From contig NZ_CP074371.1 in NCBI RefSeq assembly GCF_018362975.1, forward strand, positions 7,316,001-7,380,000: a DNA stretch of 64,000 nt. Direction: 5' to 3'. Source of the DNA: Nocardia tengchongensis (GTDB lineage Bacteria; Actinomycetota; Actinomycetes; Mycobacteriales; Mycobacteriaceae). The notes beneath the pieces are model-generated. The model was not told the DNA's origin, made no database searches, and saw only the letters and a program-made list of their open reading frames with translations. Positions 48,008-57,100 of this stretch are shown here, piece by piece (position 1 is the stretch's first letter; the number at the start of each line of letters is the position of its first letter). A program made the position numbers and the translations under genes.

Positions 48008-48877
48008 ATGGCGCGAATCGCGGTGGTGGGCAGCATCAATATGGATCTGGTGACGACCGTGGGGCGGCGGCCGGACGCCGGGGAGACGGTGTCCGGGGAC
48101 GGGTTCGCGCTGGTGCCGGGCGGGAAGGGCTCCAATCAGGCGATCGCGGCGCGGCGGGCGGGCGCGGAGGTCGAGTTCGTCGGGGCGGTCGGGGCGGATG
48201 TGTTCGCCGACGCGCTGCGGAAGGTGTTGCGGCAGGACGGGGTCGGGGTCGACCGGCTGCGGGAGGTCGACGGGCCGTGTGGGATCGCGACGATCGTGGT
48301 GGACGGGGGTGGGGAGAACACGATCATCGTGGTGGCGGGGGCCAACGGGCGGATGACGGAATTGACGGCGGCGGATCTGGATACGGTGGCGGGGGCGGAT
48401 GTGCTGTTGTGCCAGTTGGAGATTCCGGTCGCGACGGTGTTCGCGGCGGCCCGGCACGCGCGGGCGCACGGGACGGTGGTGCTGCTGAATCCCTCTCCGG
48501 TGCGGGACCTTCCGGACGAGGTGTGGGTCGAGGTCGACATCGCGGTGGTCAACGAGGGTGAGGCGGCCCGGCTGGAGTCCGCGTTGGCGGTGGTGCCGCA
48601 CGTGGTCACCACGCTGGGCGCGGCGGGCGCGACCTATCGGGGTCCCGGCGGGCTCGCGTTCACGCATCCGGGTTTTCCGGTGCGTGTGGTGGACACCACC
48701 GGCGCGGGCGACGCCTTCACCGGCGCGCTCGCCGCGCACTGGCACGAGGGTCCGGAGGCCGCGCTCGCCTGGGCCTGCGCGGCGGGGGCGCTGGCGACCA
48801 CGACTTTGGGCGCGAGTGCGTCGATTCCGGAGGCGGCGCGGATCGAGCGGATGCTCGCGACGGCCGGGGCGCGATAG
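48008..48877 (+). CDS. rbsK: Ribokinase (PfkB family)
   Basis: Phosphorylates ribose or a related sugar with ATP. The 289-residue protein has both PfkB signatures: GGKGSNQAIAARRAG (about 38-52) and DTTGAGDAFTGAL near residue 225 with the catalytic Asp. GSINMDLV opens the chain. No ribose transporter is nearby, so the exact sugar is open; it could be another nucleoside-derived sugar. Leaderless-type start at ATG 48008. Confidence 0.88.
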   Translation: MARIAVVGSINMDLVTTVGRRPDAGETVSGDGFALVPGGKGSNQAIAARRAGAEVEFVGAVGADVFADALRKVLRQDGVGVDRLREVDGPCGIATIVVDGGGENTIIVVAGANGRMTELTAADLDTVAGADVLLCQLEIPVATVFAAARHARAHGTVVLLNPSPVRDLPDEVWVEVDIAVVNEGEAARLESALAVVPHVVTTLGAAGATYRGPGGLAFTHPGFPVRVVDTTGAGDAFTGALAAHWHEGPEAALAWACAAGALATTTLGASASIPEAARIERMLATAGAR

Positions 48878-48920
48878 CCGAATGTGATGATTGGGTGAGG
48901 CTTCGACGAAAGGGTGTGGC

Positions 48921-49451
48921 ATGTCGCTGCGGCACGGGTTGCTGGGATTGCTGGCGGAGGGGCCGGCCAGCGGGTATGACCTGGCGCAGCGGTTCCAGGA
49001 GGCGCTGGGGCCGGTGTGGCCCGCGCGGCATCCGAAGATCTACGCCGAACTCGGACGACTGTCCGAAGCCGGGATGATCGAGATCGACAGCGAGGGCGCG
49101 CGGGGGCGCAAGGCGTATCGGATCACCGAGTCGGGGCTGACCGAGGTGCGGCGGTGGCTGGTCGAGGAGGAGGTCGATCACACGTTGCGAGTGGAGCCGC
49201 TGCTGCGGTCGTTCTTCTCGTGGCTGATGGATCCGGCGGATCTGGACGAGCATCTCGAGCGGGAGGCCAAGTTCTTCGGCGACACCGCGGCCATGTACCG
49301 GGAGCTGGCGCTGGCCAAGGATCGCGGCGAACTGGGCGACGACCCGCACGCCAAGTCCAAGCGGATCACCGTCGAGGCGGGCATCCGGCTCTACGAGGCG
49401 CTGGCCGAGTGGGCGGAGTGGGCGCGCGACGAGATCGGCGAGGATCGGTAA
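48921..49451 (+). CDS. PadR family transcriptional regulator
   Basis: A 176-residue protein with an N-terminal winged helix (SLRHGLLGLLAEGPASGYDLAQRF, then IYAELGRLSEAGMIE) and a C-terminal Vir-like helical dimerisation arm. PadR repressors bind ATGT-N8-ACAT palindromes; exactly such a site sits 55 bases after this gene, in front of the first SDR gene. ATG 48921 has AAAGGG upstream. The likely job is repression of the downstream SDR pair. Confidence 0.9.
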   Translation: MSLRHGLLGLLAEGPASGYDLAQRFQEALGPVWPARHPKIYAELGRLSEAGMIEIDSEGARGRKAYRITESGLTEVRRWLVEEEVDHTLRVEPLLRSFFSWLMDPADLDEHLEREAKFFGDTAAMYRELALAKDRGELGDDPHAKSKRITVEAGIRLYEALAEWAEWARDEIGEDR

Positions 49452-49500
49452 AACACCGGCACCGCATCGGAATTGGAATCGACAGGGGTACTCGCATCCG

Positions 49501-49528
49501 TTGACATGTCCCTTGGGACATGTACTCT
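49501..49528 (+). promoter_or_regulatory. Promoter of the SDR pair
   Basis: Consensus -35 TTGACA (49501-49506), a 16-base spacer, and -10 TACTCT (49523-49528). The spacer is filled by the PadR-type palindrome. One of the best -35 boxes in the window. Confidence 0.7.
49504..49523. promoter_or_regulatory. PadR operator 1
   Basis: Perfect palindrome ACATGTCCC - TT - GGGACATGT containing ATGT-N8-ACAT (49506-49521), the consensus PadR site, lying between the -35 and -10 boxes. Binding would block RNA polymerase. Confidence 0.75.
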
Positions 49529-49532
49529 TGTT

Positions 49533-49550
49533 CATGTACCCGGGTATATG
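49533..49550. promoter_or_regulatory. PadR operator 2, one mismatch
   Basis: CATGTACCC directly followed by GGGTATATG; the arms differ at one base. Contains ATGT-N8-ATAT and lies just downstream of the promoter, so two dimers could bind together. Confidence 0.6.
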
Positions 49551-49582
49551 CGAATCAACCGCGACTCGATCCGAGGCTTCCC

Positions 49583-50446
49583 ATGACAGCACCCACCAAC
49601 GGGCGCGCCATCCTGCTGACCGGCGCGAACGGCGGCATCGGCCGCGCCTGCGCACAGGCCCTGGCCGCCAAGGGATTTCACGTCTACGCCGGTGTCCGCA
49701 CACCGGCGCCCGAGCTCGATGCCACCGGCATCACCCAGATCGTCCTCGATGTCACCGACTCCGGCAGCGTCGCCGCGGCCGCCGACCAGGTGGCGAAACA
49801 CCGCGACGGCCAGGGCCTGCACGCCGTGATCAACAATGCGGGCGTCCTCGTGCAGGGCCCCACCGAACTGGTGCCGATCGACGAATGGCACCGCCAATTC
49901 GAGGTCAATGTGCACGGACCGGTCCGGGTCATCCAGGCGTTCCTGCCGCTGCTGCGCGCCGGCGGCGGCCGGATCGTGAACGTCAGCGCGGGCAGCGCGC
50001 GGGTCGCGTTCCCGTTCCTGGGCCCGATCGGCGCGAGCAAGTCCGCACTGGAGTCGTATTCGGAATCGCTGCGGGTCGAACTGGCCCCGTGGCGCATCCC
50101 GGTGTCGATCGTGCAGCCCGGGGCCATGCGCACCGAGATCTTCGCCAAGTCCACCGCGTCCGCCGAAGCCGCACTGGCGGAGGCGGATCCGCGCACCGTC
50201 GCGCTCTACGAACGCCAGCTCGTCGCCTTCGACACCGCCGCCGCCGGGCAGCGGTACGCCCCGCCCGAGGTGGCGGCGGCAGCCATCGTCCGCGCCGTCG
50301 GGGCGCGCCGGCCGAAGGCGTTCTACACGGCCGGATCCGATGCGCGACTGGCGATCTGGCTCGCACGTATCCCGGCCCGGCTGCGGGACCGCGTCTTCCA
50401 GCGCGCCCTCGGCCTGTCCGGCATCGAACCCGCTCTCGCCCACTGA
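49583..50446 (+). CDS. SDR family NAD(P)-dependent oxidoreductase
   Basis: A classical short-chain dehydrogenase of 287 residues. The cofactor motif is LTGANGGIGRACAQAL (TGxxxGxG, near residue 12), NNAG occurs near residue 88, and the active site has Ser in VSAGSARVAFP. The position that is usually Tyr reads GPIGASKSALES, where Gly-Pro-Ile-Gly replaces the usual Pro-x-x-Tyr; the active-site Lys (ASKSAL) is kept. A loss of the catalytic Tyr would be unusual and needs alignment. Start ATG 49583 with GAGG upstream. First gene of the PadR-controlled unit. Confidence 0.85.
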   Translation: MTAPTNGRAILLTGANGGIGRACAQALAAKGFHVYAGVRTPAPELDATGITQIVLDVTDSGSVAAAADQVAKHRDGQGLHAVINNAGVLVQGPTELVPIDEWHRQFEVNVHGPVRVIQAFLPLLRAGGGRIVNVSAGSARVAFPFLGPIGASKSALESYSESLRVELAPWRIPVSIVQPGAMRTEIFAKSTASAEAALAEADPRTVALYERQLVAFDTAAAGQRYAPPEVAAAAIVRAVGARRPKAFYTAGSDARLAIWLARIPARLRDRVFQRALGLSGIEPALAH

Positions 50447-50462
50447 ATCAGGAAATGAGCAC

Positions 50463-51209
50463 ATGGAACTGGCACTCACCGGGCGGACCGCCCTCATCAC
50501 CGGCGCCTCCGCGGGCATCGGCGCGGAGATCGCGCGGGTACTGGCCGCCGAGGGCTGCCGACTACATCTGGCCGCCCGCGGCAAGGAACGACTCGAGGAA
50601 CTCGCCGAGCGGCTGCGCGCCGTGCACGACGTGGAGGTGCACACCCATCCGGCCGACCTGCGCGTAGCCGCCGATATCGAACGGCTCGCGAATATCGATG
50701 GCCCGCTGGACATTCTGGTCAACAATGCCGGAGACGTGCCCGGCGGTTCGCTCACCGCCGTCGACGAACAGGCGTGGCGGCAGGGCTGGGAACTGAAGGT
50801 GTTCGGCTACATCAACCTGAGCCGCCTCGTCTACGCCCGCATGAAAGACCAGGGCAAGGGCGTGGTGGTGAACGTGATCGGCGCGGCCGGTGAACGACCC
50901 GACGCCGAGTACATCGCGGGCAGTACCGCCAATGCCGCACTGATGGCCTTCACCCGCGCCCTGGGCAGCCGTAGCTGGCGCGACGGGCTGCGCGTGGTCG
51001 GCATCAATCCGGGTCCGGTGGCCACCGCGCGCATCACCGAACTCATCGAGAAGAATGCCCGCTTCGCCGAGATCGCAGCGGACTTCCCCTTCGGCCGTCC
51101 GGCCCATCCACGGGAAATCGCAGATATGGCAGCGTTTCTCGCGTCGGACCGGTCGGGTTACACCACCGGGACCGTCGTCACCATCGACGGCGGTCTCAGC
51201 TTGATCTGA
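50463..51209 (+). CDS. SDR family oxidoreductase with altered YxxxK motif
   Basis: A 248-residue SDR with cofactor motif ITGASAGIGAEIARVL and NNAGDVPGG. The active-site region reads AEYIAGSTANAAL, where the usual YxxxK has Ser in place of Lys. I have seen this variant in other actinobacterial SDRs, so it may define a subgroup. Its catalytic chemistry is uncertain. It follows the first SDR gene by 16 bases and shares its promoter. Ends with VVTIDGGLSLI, typical of the FabG-like group. Confidence 0.85.
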   Translation: MELALTGRTALITGASAGIGAEIARVLAAEGCRLHLAARGKERLEELAERLRAVHDVEVHTHPADLRVAADIERLANIDGPLDILVNNAGDVPGGSLTAVDEQAWRQGWELKVFGYINLSRLVYARMKDQGKGVVVNVIGAAGERPDAEYIAGSTANAALMAFTRALGSRSWRDGLRVVGINPGPVATARITELIEKNARFAEIAADFPFGRPAHPREIADMAAFLASDRSGYTTGTVVTIDGGLSLI

Positions 51210-51212
51210 GGC

Positions 51213-51788
51213 TCAGACGGCCGGCGTCGTCGCCGTGTGCAGGGCGACGAGGTCGGCCATCTGCCGGCCTGCGCGTTCCAGGGGTGCGGTCGACCGGGTG
51301 GCCAGCGACATCACCACCGCGCCCTCGACCGCGGCGATGATGGTGGTCGCCAGCGAGCGGGCAGTCTCGGGATCCACGTGTTCGGCCTCGAGGCGGGTGG
51401 CGAGAATGGTCTCCCATTCCTCGAAGGTCTCCCCCGCCACGTCGGCGGCCTCCGGCGATTCGGCGCGGCCGAGGGCGGCGGCCGTGATCGGGCAACCCGC
51501 GGCGAAATCGCTGGAGACCAGGACTTCGCGCCACAGCGCCGGGAAGGCCGCGATGGCGCTGGCGAGGTCGGTGCCGGAGGTGACGGTGCGCATGAGGGCG
51601 CTGGTGGCCGAGCCGGCGGTGCGGGTGGCCTCGGCGATCAGTTCGGACTTGCCGCCGGGGAAGTTGAGATAGATGGACCGCCGGGAGATGCCGCTGTGCT
51701 CGAGCAGTTGGGCGATGCCGGTTCCGGCGATGCCGTTGCAGCGCATCAGGGCGATGGCGCTGTCGATGAGGCGGTCGCGCGCACCCAT
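51213..51788 (-). CDS. TetR family transcriptional regulator
   Basis: A 191-residue regulator with an N-terminal helix-turn-helix (RDRLIDSAIALMRCNGIAGTGIAQLLEHSGISRRSIYLNFPGGK region; key ISRRSIYLNFPGGK) and a LmrA/YxaF-type C-terminal ligand domain (CPITAAALG). ATG 51788 has AAGGAGG upstream. Divergent from the OYE-F420 fusion gene with two palindromic sites in between, so it most likely represses that gene and itself. Confidence 0.92.
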   Translation of the reverse strand: MGARDRLIDSAIALMRCNGIAGTGIAQLLEHSGISRRSIYLNFPGGKSELIAEATRTAGSATSALMRTVTSGTDLASAIAAFPALWREVLVSSDFAAGCPITAAALGRAESPEAADVAGETFEEWETILATRLEAEHVDPETARSLATTIIAAVEGAVVMSLATRSTAPLERAGRQMADLVALHTATTPAV

Positions 51789-51808
51789 GGACGGTTCCTC
51801 CTTGCTCG

Positions 51809-51824
51809 TATACCGATCGGTGTA
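51809..51824. promoter_or_regulatory. TetR operator copy 1
   Basis: TATACCGATCGGTGTA, a near-perfect palindrome around ACCGATCGGT, 21 bases from the tetR start. Confidence 0.7.
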
Positions 51825-51837
51825 CTACCGTGACGGA

Positions 51838-51853
51838 TATACCGATTGGTCTA
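51838..51853. promoter_or_regulatory. TetR operator copy 2
   Basis: TATACCGATTGGTCTA, same half-sites as copy 1, start to start 29 bases away. Together they span the divergent promoter region. Confidence 0.7.
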
Positions 51854-51900
51854 CCAAGTGTAGTCCGCCGTGCACAACTTCGACGAGGAATCGGGGCCCC

Positions 51901-53619
51901 ATGCCGACGGCAGCCGCTCAGCCCACCCTGCACGATCCCCTGCCGCTGGCCAGCGGACAGGTTCTCCCCAATCGCATTATGAAGTCGGCCCTGAGCGAGG
52001 GTCTGGCGAATGGCGACAATGCCCCCGACGCGCGGCTGGAACGGCTCTACGCACGCTGGAGCCGCGGCGGCTACGGCCTCATCGTCACCGGCAATGTCAT
52101 GGTCGACCGCCGCCACTGCGGCGAACCCGGCAATGTGGCCATGGAGGACGAACGACACCTCCCGGCCCTCACCCGCTGGGCCAAGATCGCCAAGGACGGC
52201 GGCGCGAAGGTCTGGGTGCAGGTGAATCATCCCGGACGGCAAGCCAATCCGATCGTCACCCGCACCCGCGCGGTCGCGCCGTCGGCCATCGCCGTGGGCA
52301 TTCCCGGCATCCCCGCCCCGCGCGCGCTGACCGAGGACGAGATCATCGACATCATCGCCCGCTTCGGCAACGCCGCCCGGGTCGCCGAAGCCGCCGGATT
52401 CGACGGCGTCCAGATCCACGGCGCGCACGGCTATCTGGTGTCGCAGTTCCTGTCCCCGCTGTCCAACCAGCGCACCGACGCCTGGGGCGGCGACGCCGAG
52501 CGCCGCCGGCGCTTCGTGCTCGAGGTGGTCCGCAGCATCCGGGCGGCGGTGCGCCCCGGGTTCGGGGTGGGCATCAAGCTGAACTCCGCCGACTTCCAGC
52601 GCGGCGGTTTCTCCGAGAACGAATCGCGCGCGGTCATCGAACAACTGTCCGCCGAACAGGTGGACCTCATCGAGATCAGCGGCGGCAGTTACGAATCCCC
52701 CGCCATGCTGGACCGACCGCGCACCGTGTCGACCAGCACGCGTGCTCGCGAGGCCTACTTCCTCGACTACGCCGAGACCGCCCGCCAAGCCGCGGGCGCG
52801 ATCCCGATCGCGGTCACCGGCGGGTTCCGCTCCCACTCGGCCATGTCCGCGGCGCTCGCGGACGGCACCTGCGACCTGATCGGCCTGGGCCGGCCGACCG
52901 CCGTGATCCCCAGTGCCGCGGCCAATCTGCTCGGCGAGCGCACCGCCACCCTGCCGACCCCGCACATCACCCTCGGACTGCCGCCGCGCCTGGCCGCCAA
53001 CGGCGGGCTCAAAACCGCCGACGGCGCGCTCGACCTGCAATGGCACACCGACCAGCTGCACCTGCTGGGCGCGGGCAACGACCCCGACCCCGACCGCTCG
53101 CCGTGGCGCACCGCGGTGACCATGCTGCGCCGCAACGGTTTCGACGCCTTCCGCAGCAAGCGCTCCGCCGCGCCCCGCAGTGCCGCCGACCGGGCCGCCC
53201 GCAAGTTCCGCACCGAGCGGGCCGTGGGCCGCTACGTCATGAACCCGACCGTGCGGGCCCTGGGCAAGGTCGGCATCCGCACCGCCTTCGCGAGCGAGAT
53301 CGAGACCGTCGGCCGCAAGTCCGGCGAGCCGCGCCGGGTGCCGGTATCGCTGCTCTTCGACGACCAGGGCGCCTGGGCGATCTGCCAGCACGGCCTGCGC
53401 TCGGGCTGGGGTCTCAACATCTCGGCGAACCCGAATGTCCGTGTCCGCCAGGGTGATCGCTGGCGTACCGGCACCGCGGCCCTGCTCCCGGACGACGATG
53501 TGGTGGCCCGCACCCGCAGCTTCGCCCCGCATCCGGCCCTGGCCCCGTTCGCGCGCGGCGTGTTCGTGGCGCTGGAGAGCGATCCGGTGACGGTGCGGAT
53601 CACGTTCACCGACAACTGA
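51901..53619 (+). CDS. Fusion of an Old Yellow Enzyme domain and an F420-dependent nitroreductase-type domain
   Basis: The 572-residue chain has two parts. Residues about 1-375 are an FMN-binding NADH:flavin oxidoreductase of the Old Yellow Enzyme family, with WVQVNHPGRQAN, IHGAHGYLVSQFLSP, QRTDAWGGDAERRRRF and LIGLGRPTA. After a ~65-residue linker, residues about 445-572 match the deazaflavin (F420)-dependent nitroreductase group to which mycobacterial Ddn belongs: ETVGRKSGEPRRVPVSLLF and LNISANPNVRVR. One chain could thus use both FMN and F420H2 for ene or nitro reduction; this is inference. First in-frame Met is ATG 51901. Probably repressed by the divergent TetR. Confidence 0.85.
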   Translation: MPTAAAQPTLHDPLPLASGQVLPNRIMKSALSEGLANGDNAPDARLERLYARWSRGGYGLIVTGNVMVDRRHCGEPGNVAMEDERHLPALTRWAKIAKDGGAKVWVQVNHPGRQANPIVTRTRAVAPSAIAVGIPGIPAPRALTEDEIIDIIARFGNAARVAEAAGFDGVQIHGAHGYLVSQFLSPLSNQRTDAWGGDAERRRRFVLEVVRSIRAAVRPGFGVGIKLNSADFQRGGFSENESRAVIEQLSAEQVDLIEISGGSYESPAMLDRPRTVSTSTRAREAYFLDYAETARQAAGAIPIAVTGGFRSHSAMSAALADGTCDLIGLGRPTAVIPSAAANLLGERTATLPTPHITLGLPPRLAANGGLKTADGALDLQWHTDQLHLLGAGNDPDPDRSPWRTAVTMLRRNGFDAFRSKRSAAPRSAADRAARKFRTERAVGRYVMNPTVRALGKVGIRTAFASEIETVGRKSGEPRRVPVSLLFDDQGAWAICQHGLRSGWGLNISANPNVRVRQGDRWRTGTAALLPDDDVVARTRSFAPHPALAPFARGVFVALESDPVTVRITFTDN

Positions 53620-53671
53620 TTCCGGCGAGCGACCGGGCGGCCGCACCGAGCCGCCCGGCCACTCGGGCTGG

Positions 53672-54041
53672 TCACTCGTCCCATACCTGGACGCCGACCT
53701 CACGGACGATGTATCCGCCGTCGACGTGCAGGGTGGCGAGGCACAGCACGCGGCTGCCGCCGGGGTATTCGCAGTTCTCGGTGAAGGCGATCCGGTCGCC
53801 TTCGGTGGTCAGGCGCTCGACCCGATGGGTCATGTCGCGAGCGCAGACGTCGTCGAGGTACTCGCCGATCTGTTCCCGCCCGCGCAGGATCTTCGGGTTG
53901 CTGGGTGGATGCAGGAGATCGACCAACCGTAGTTCGGCGTCCTCGGCATACAGCTCGACGAGCCGCGCGGCGTCGCGCTCCTCGATGCCGCGCCGCAGCG
54001 CCTCGAGGTCGAAGTGGGGTGGGGGCTTGCATGGTGCTCAT
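53672..54041 (-). pseudogene. SnoaL/NTF2-like small protein with a frameshift near its start
   Basis: The main frame gives FDLEALRRGIEERDAARLVELYAEDAEL, then PKILRGREQIGEYLDDV and TENCEYPGGSRVLCLATL, a typical SnoaL-like fold of about 115 residues. This frame has no start codon. ATG 54041, with GGAGAAG in front, opens MSTMQAPT in another frame and would join if one G were removed from the G runs at 54016-54025. A TTG at 53926 could start a shortened form. Possible small ligand-binding or cyclase-like protein; function unknown. Confidence 0.65.
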
Positions 54042-54152
54042 GACGCTTCTCCGGATCGGGGCCGCGGCTCGCGGCCACTGACCCGAGCATTGACCGGGTC
54101 CGTCATTTGATCGTCAACGCCGAGACAGACGGGGTGCGCGGCTACTACCGTC

Positions 54153-54158
54153 TAGTCC
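54153..54158 (+). promoter_or_regulatory. -10 element, leaderless start of the SARP-type regulator
   Basis: TAGTCC, six bases before ATG 54165. It favours this ATG over GTG 54162 and ATG 54174. Confidence 0.4.
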
Positions 54159-54164
54159 TAGGTG

Positions 54165-57100
54165 ATGTTGCTCATGCTGCGGATTCACGCGTTCGGTGAG
54201 CTCGAGGTCGACCTGGACAGCGATCCCGTGGCGCTGCCGCGCGGCCATCTGGTCCGGTCCCTGCTGGTGTGGCTGGCCCTGCACCCCGGCCCGCATCCAC
54301 GCGCCCGCCTGTGCGGCCTGTTCTGGCCCGACGCGCCCGACGGCAAGGCCCGCGCCAGCCTGCGCAGCGCGGTGTGGGCCCTGCGGATCGCACTAGGGTC
54401 TGCTGCAGAGTTGCTGTACACCGATCGCGACGTCATCGAACTGCGTCGCGACGAGGTCTGGGTGGACGCCCTCGAATTCGACCGGCTGCGCGCGGCGGGC
54501 CGGCTCGAGCAGGCGGTGACCATCTGCCGGGGCGAGTTGCTCGCCGCCCACGACGAGGACTGGGTGCGGCGTTCCCGCGACGAATACGGCCGGCGGCTGG
54601 GCGTGGCGCTGGCCGGACTGGCCGCGGCGGCCGAATCCGGCGGCGAACTCGCCCCCGCCCTGGACTGGGCGCGCCGGCGGGTCACCGTACGGCCGCTGGA
54701 CGAGGAGGCCGGACGCGAACTGATCCGGCTCTCGGCCGCGGCCGGCGACCGGGCCGCGGCGCTGGCGAGCTTCGACCGCCTGCGCGACACCCTGCGCGCC
54801 GAGCTGGGCATCGATCCGTCCCCATCCACCCTCGCATTGGCGGACAAGCTCTGCCCGCGAACCGACGACGCCCCAACAGCGCCGAGCTCCGGGACACCGG
54901 CATCGGCGGCAGCACCGTCGACCGCGCCTTCGGCGTTGGCGTCGCCCTGGGCCGCGAGACCGCTGTTCGGCCGCAGCGACGAATTGCATCGCCTCCTGGA
55001 CTGCTGGCATCAGGTGCGCGCGGGCACGGGCATGGTGGTGGAGGTGACGGCGGAGGGCGGTCTCGGCAAGACCCAGCTCGTGGAGGAGGTCGTCGACATC
55101 GCGGGCCGGGACGGTGCCCGCACCGCGATCGGCGCGCCGGGCGCGCTCGGCGGCGCACCCTACGAACTGTGGTCCGAACTGCTGGCCGAGGCGCTCGAAC
55201 CGGGAGAGCGGCTGCCGGGCGACACGCTGTGGGCGGACGATCTCGCACGGCTACTGCCCGGTGTCGCAGCTCATTGGGCGGCCTCGTCACCGGTGGCAGC
55301 GACCCCGCAGCACGATCAGATCCGGCTGTTCGAGGCCGTGGTCGAGTTCCTCGGTTTCCTGGCCGCGCGCCGGCCCCTGGTCGTCGTGCTCGAGGATCTG
55401 CACAACGCCGACCCCTCGAGCCTCGAACTGCTGCGTTACGCGGGGCGGCGGCTGTGCCGGATCCCGGTGCTGATCATCCTGACTCGCCGCCCCCTGCCGC
55501 CGCGACCGTCGGTCGACGGCACGCTCGCCGCACTGCGCGCGAGAGGCTCACTGCGCCTGGAACTCTCGTTGCAGCCGTTGTCCCCCACCGCGATTCGGCA
55601 CATCGTCCGGCAGCAGGCGCGGCTGCCGAAATCCGTGGAGGCCCGGATCGTCGCGGCGGTCGACGGCAATCCGCTGCTCGCCACCGAGACCGCGCGGCAC
55701 GTCGCGCACGGGGCGGGCGACCCGGCCGACGGACTGCGCATCGCGACCGGTTCGGCGCTGGCGCGGCTCAGCGGGGCGGGCCGGTTGTTCCTCGAGCTGA
55801 TGGCCGCGGCGGGCCGCGATCTGAGCCGGGCCGAGATCGCCGGGCTGCCGCTGCTGGCCGACCCGGCCGCGGCGGCCACCGAAGCCCTCGGCGGCGGTCT
55901 GCTCCGCGTCCGTGACACCGCCGTCGGCTATCGCCACGAATCGCTGAGACAGGCCGTCTACGACGACATTCCGCCGTTGTCGCGGGCGCGCCTGCACGAT
56001 GCGCTGGCCGCGAACCTGGCCGCGCGGGACACCTCCGGCCGGCGCCGCGCCGCCGAACTGGCCTGGCATCTGCGGCTGGCCGGGCATCACCACCGCGCGG
56101 CCGTCGAATTGCGGCATGCCGCCGCGGCGGCCCGGGAGGTCGCGGCCATGGCCGAGGCCGCCGAATACCTGGGGCAGGCCGTCGAATTGGATCCCGACCC
56201 GGCCGGTCCGCTGCTCGAGCTCGCCGAGGTCGAGGCGTGGCGAGGTCTGCTGGCGGAATCCGATGCCGCGTTCGAGCGGGCCCTGACGCTGATCCCGGCG
56301 GCCGACGCCGACGCACTGCTGGACGCCTGGCTGCGCCGCGGGCGCTGGCTGCGCGGGGGCATCTGCCATCCGCGCGAGGCGCGGCGTTCCTATCAGGCCG
56401 CACTCGATGTCCTGGACCGGGTGCCCGGCGCGGACCCGTGGATCCGGGTCGAGGCCCTGGCCGGCATGGCCTGGGCCGAAGCCGTGGCCGGTGATCCGGA
56501 GCAGGCGGCGGCGCTGCTGCGCGAGGTGGATCCGTTCACCCGCGGCCGCACCCCGCCGGATCTGATCGCCCACGACATCGGTGTGGCGCGCGGCCACGCG
56601 CTGTTGCGCAGTGGGGAATTCGCGTCCGGTTACGGCCCGTTGATCGCGGCGGCCTCGGCGGCCCGGCGGGCGGGGCGCCCGGACATGGCGTATTCGGCGC
56701 TGGCCAGTGCCGCCGGGGCCGCCGCCTGCGCCGGTGACTTCGCGCGGGCCCTGGATTTCGTGGAACGGTGCCTGCCGCTGGTCGCGCCCACCGGCCTGAC
56801 CCGCCTGGCCGTCTACGCCTACACGGGTCAGGCCGCCGTGCTGCGCCGCCTGGGCCGGACCGGCGAGGCCGCCGACGCGCTGCGCCTGGCCGCCGACGCC
56901 GCGAATCGACTCGGGATCACCGCCTTCGAGGGCCTGGTGCACGCCGAAGCGGGGCAGCTCGCCCTGGCGGGCGGCGAGTTCGACACGGCCGCAGCTGAAT
57001 TCCGCGCGGCCCTGGCCGCGGAGGCGCCGATCAGCAGGCCGTTGACCCGGCTGCGGCTGGCCGAGGCCCTGGCCCGCGGCGGGCACGGGGCCGAGGCCGA

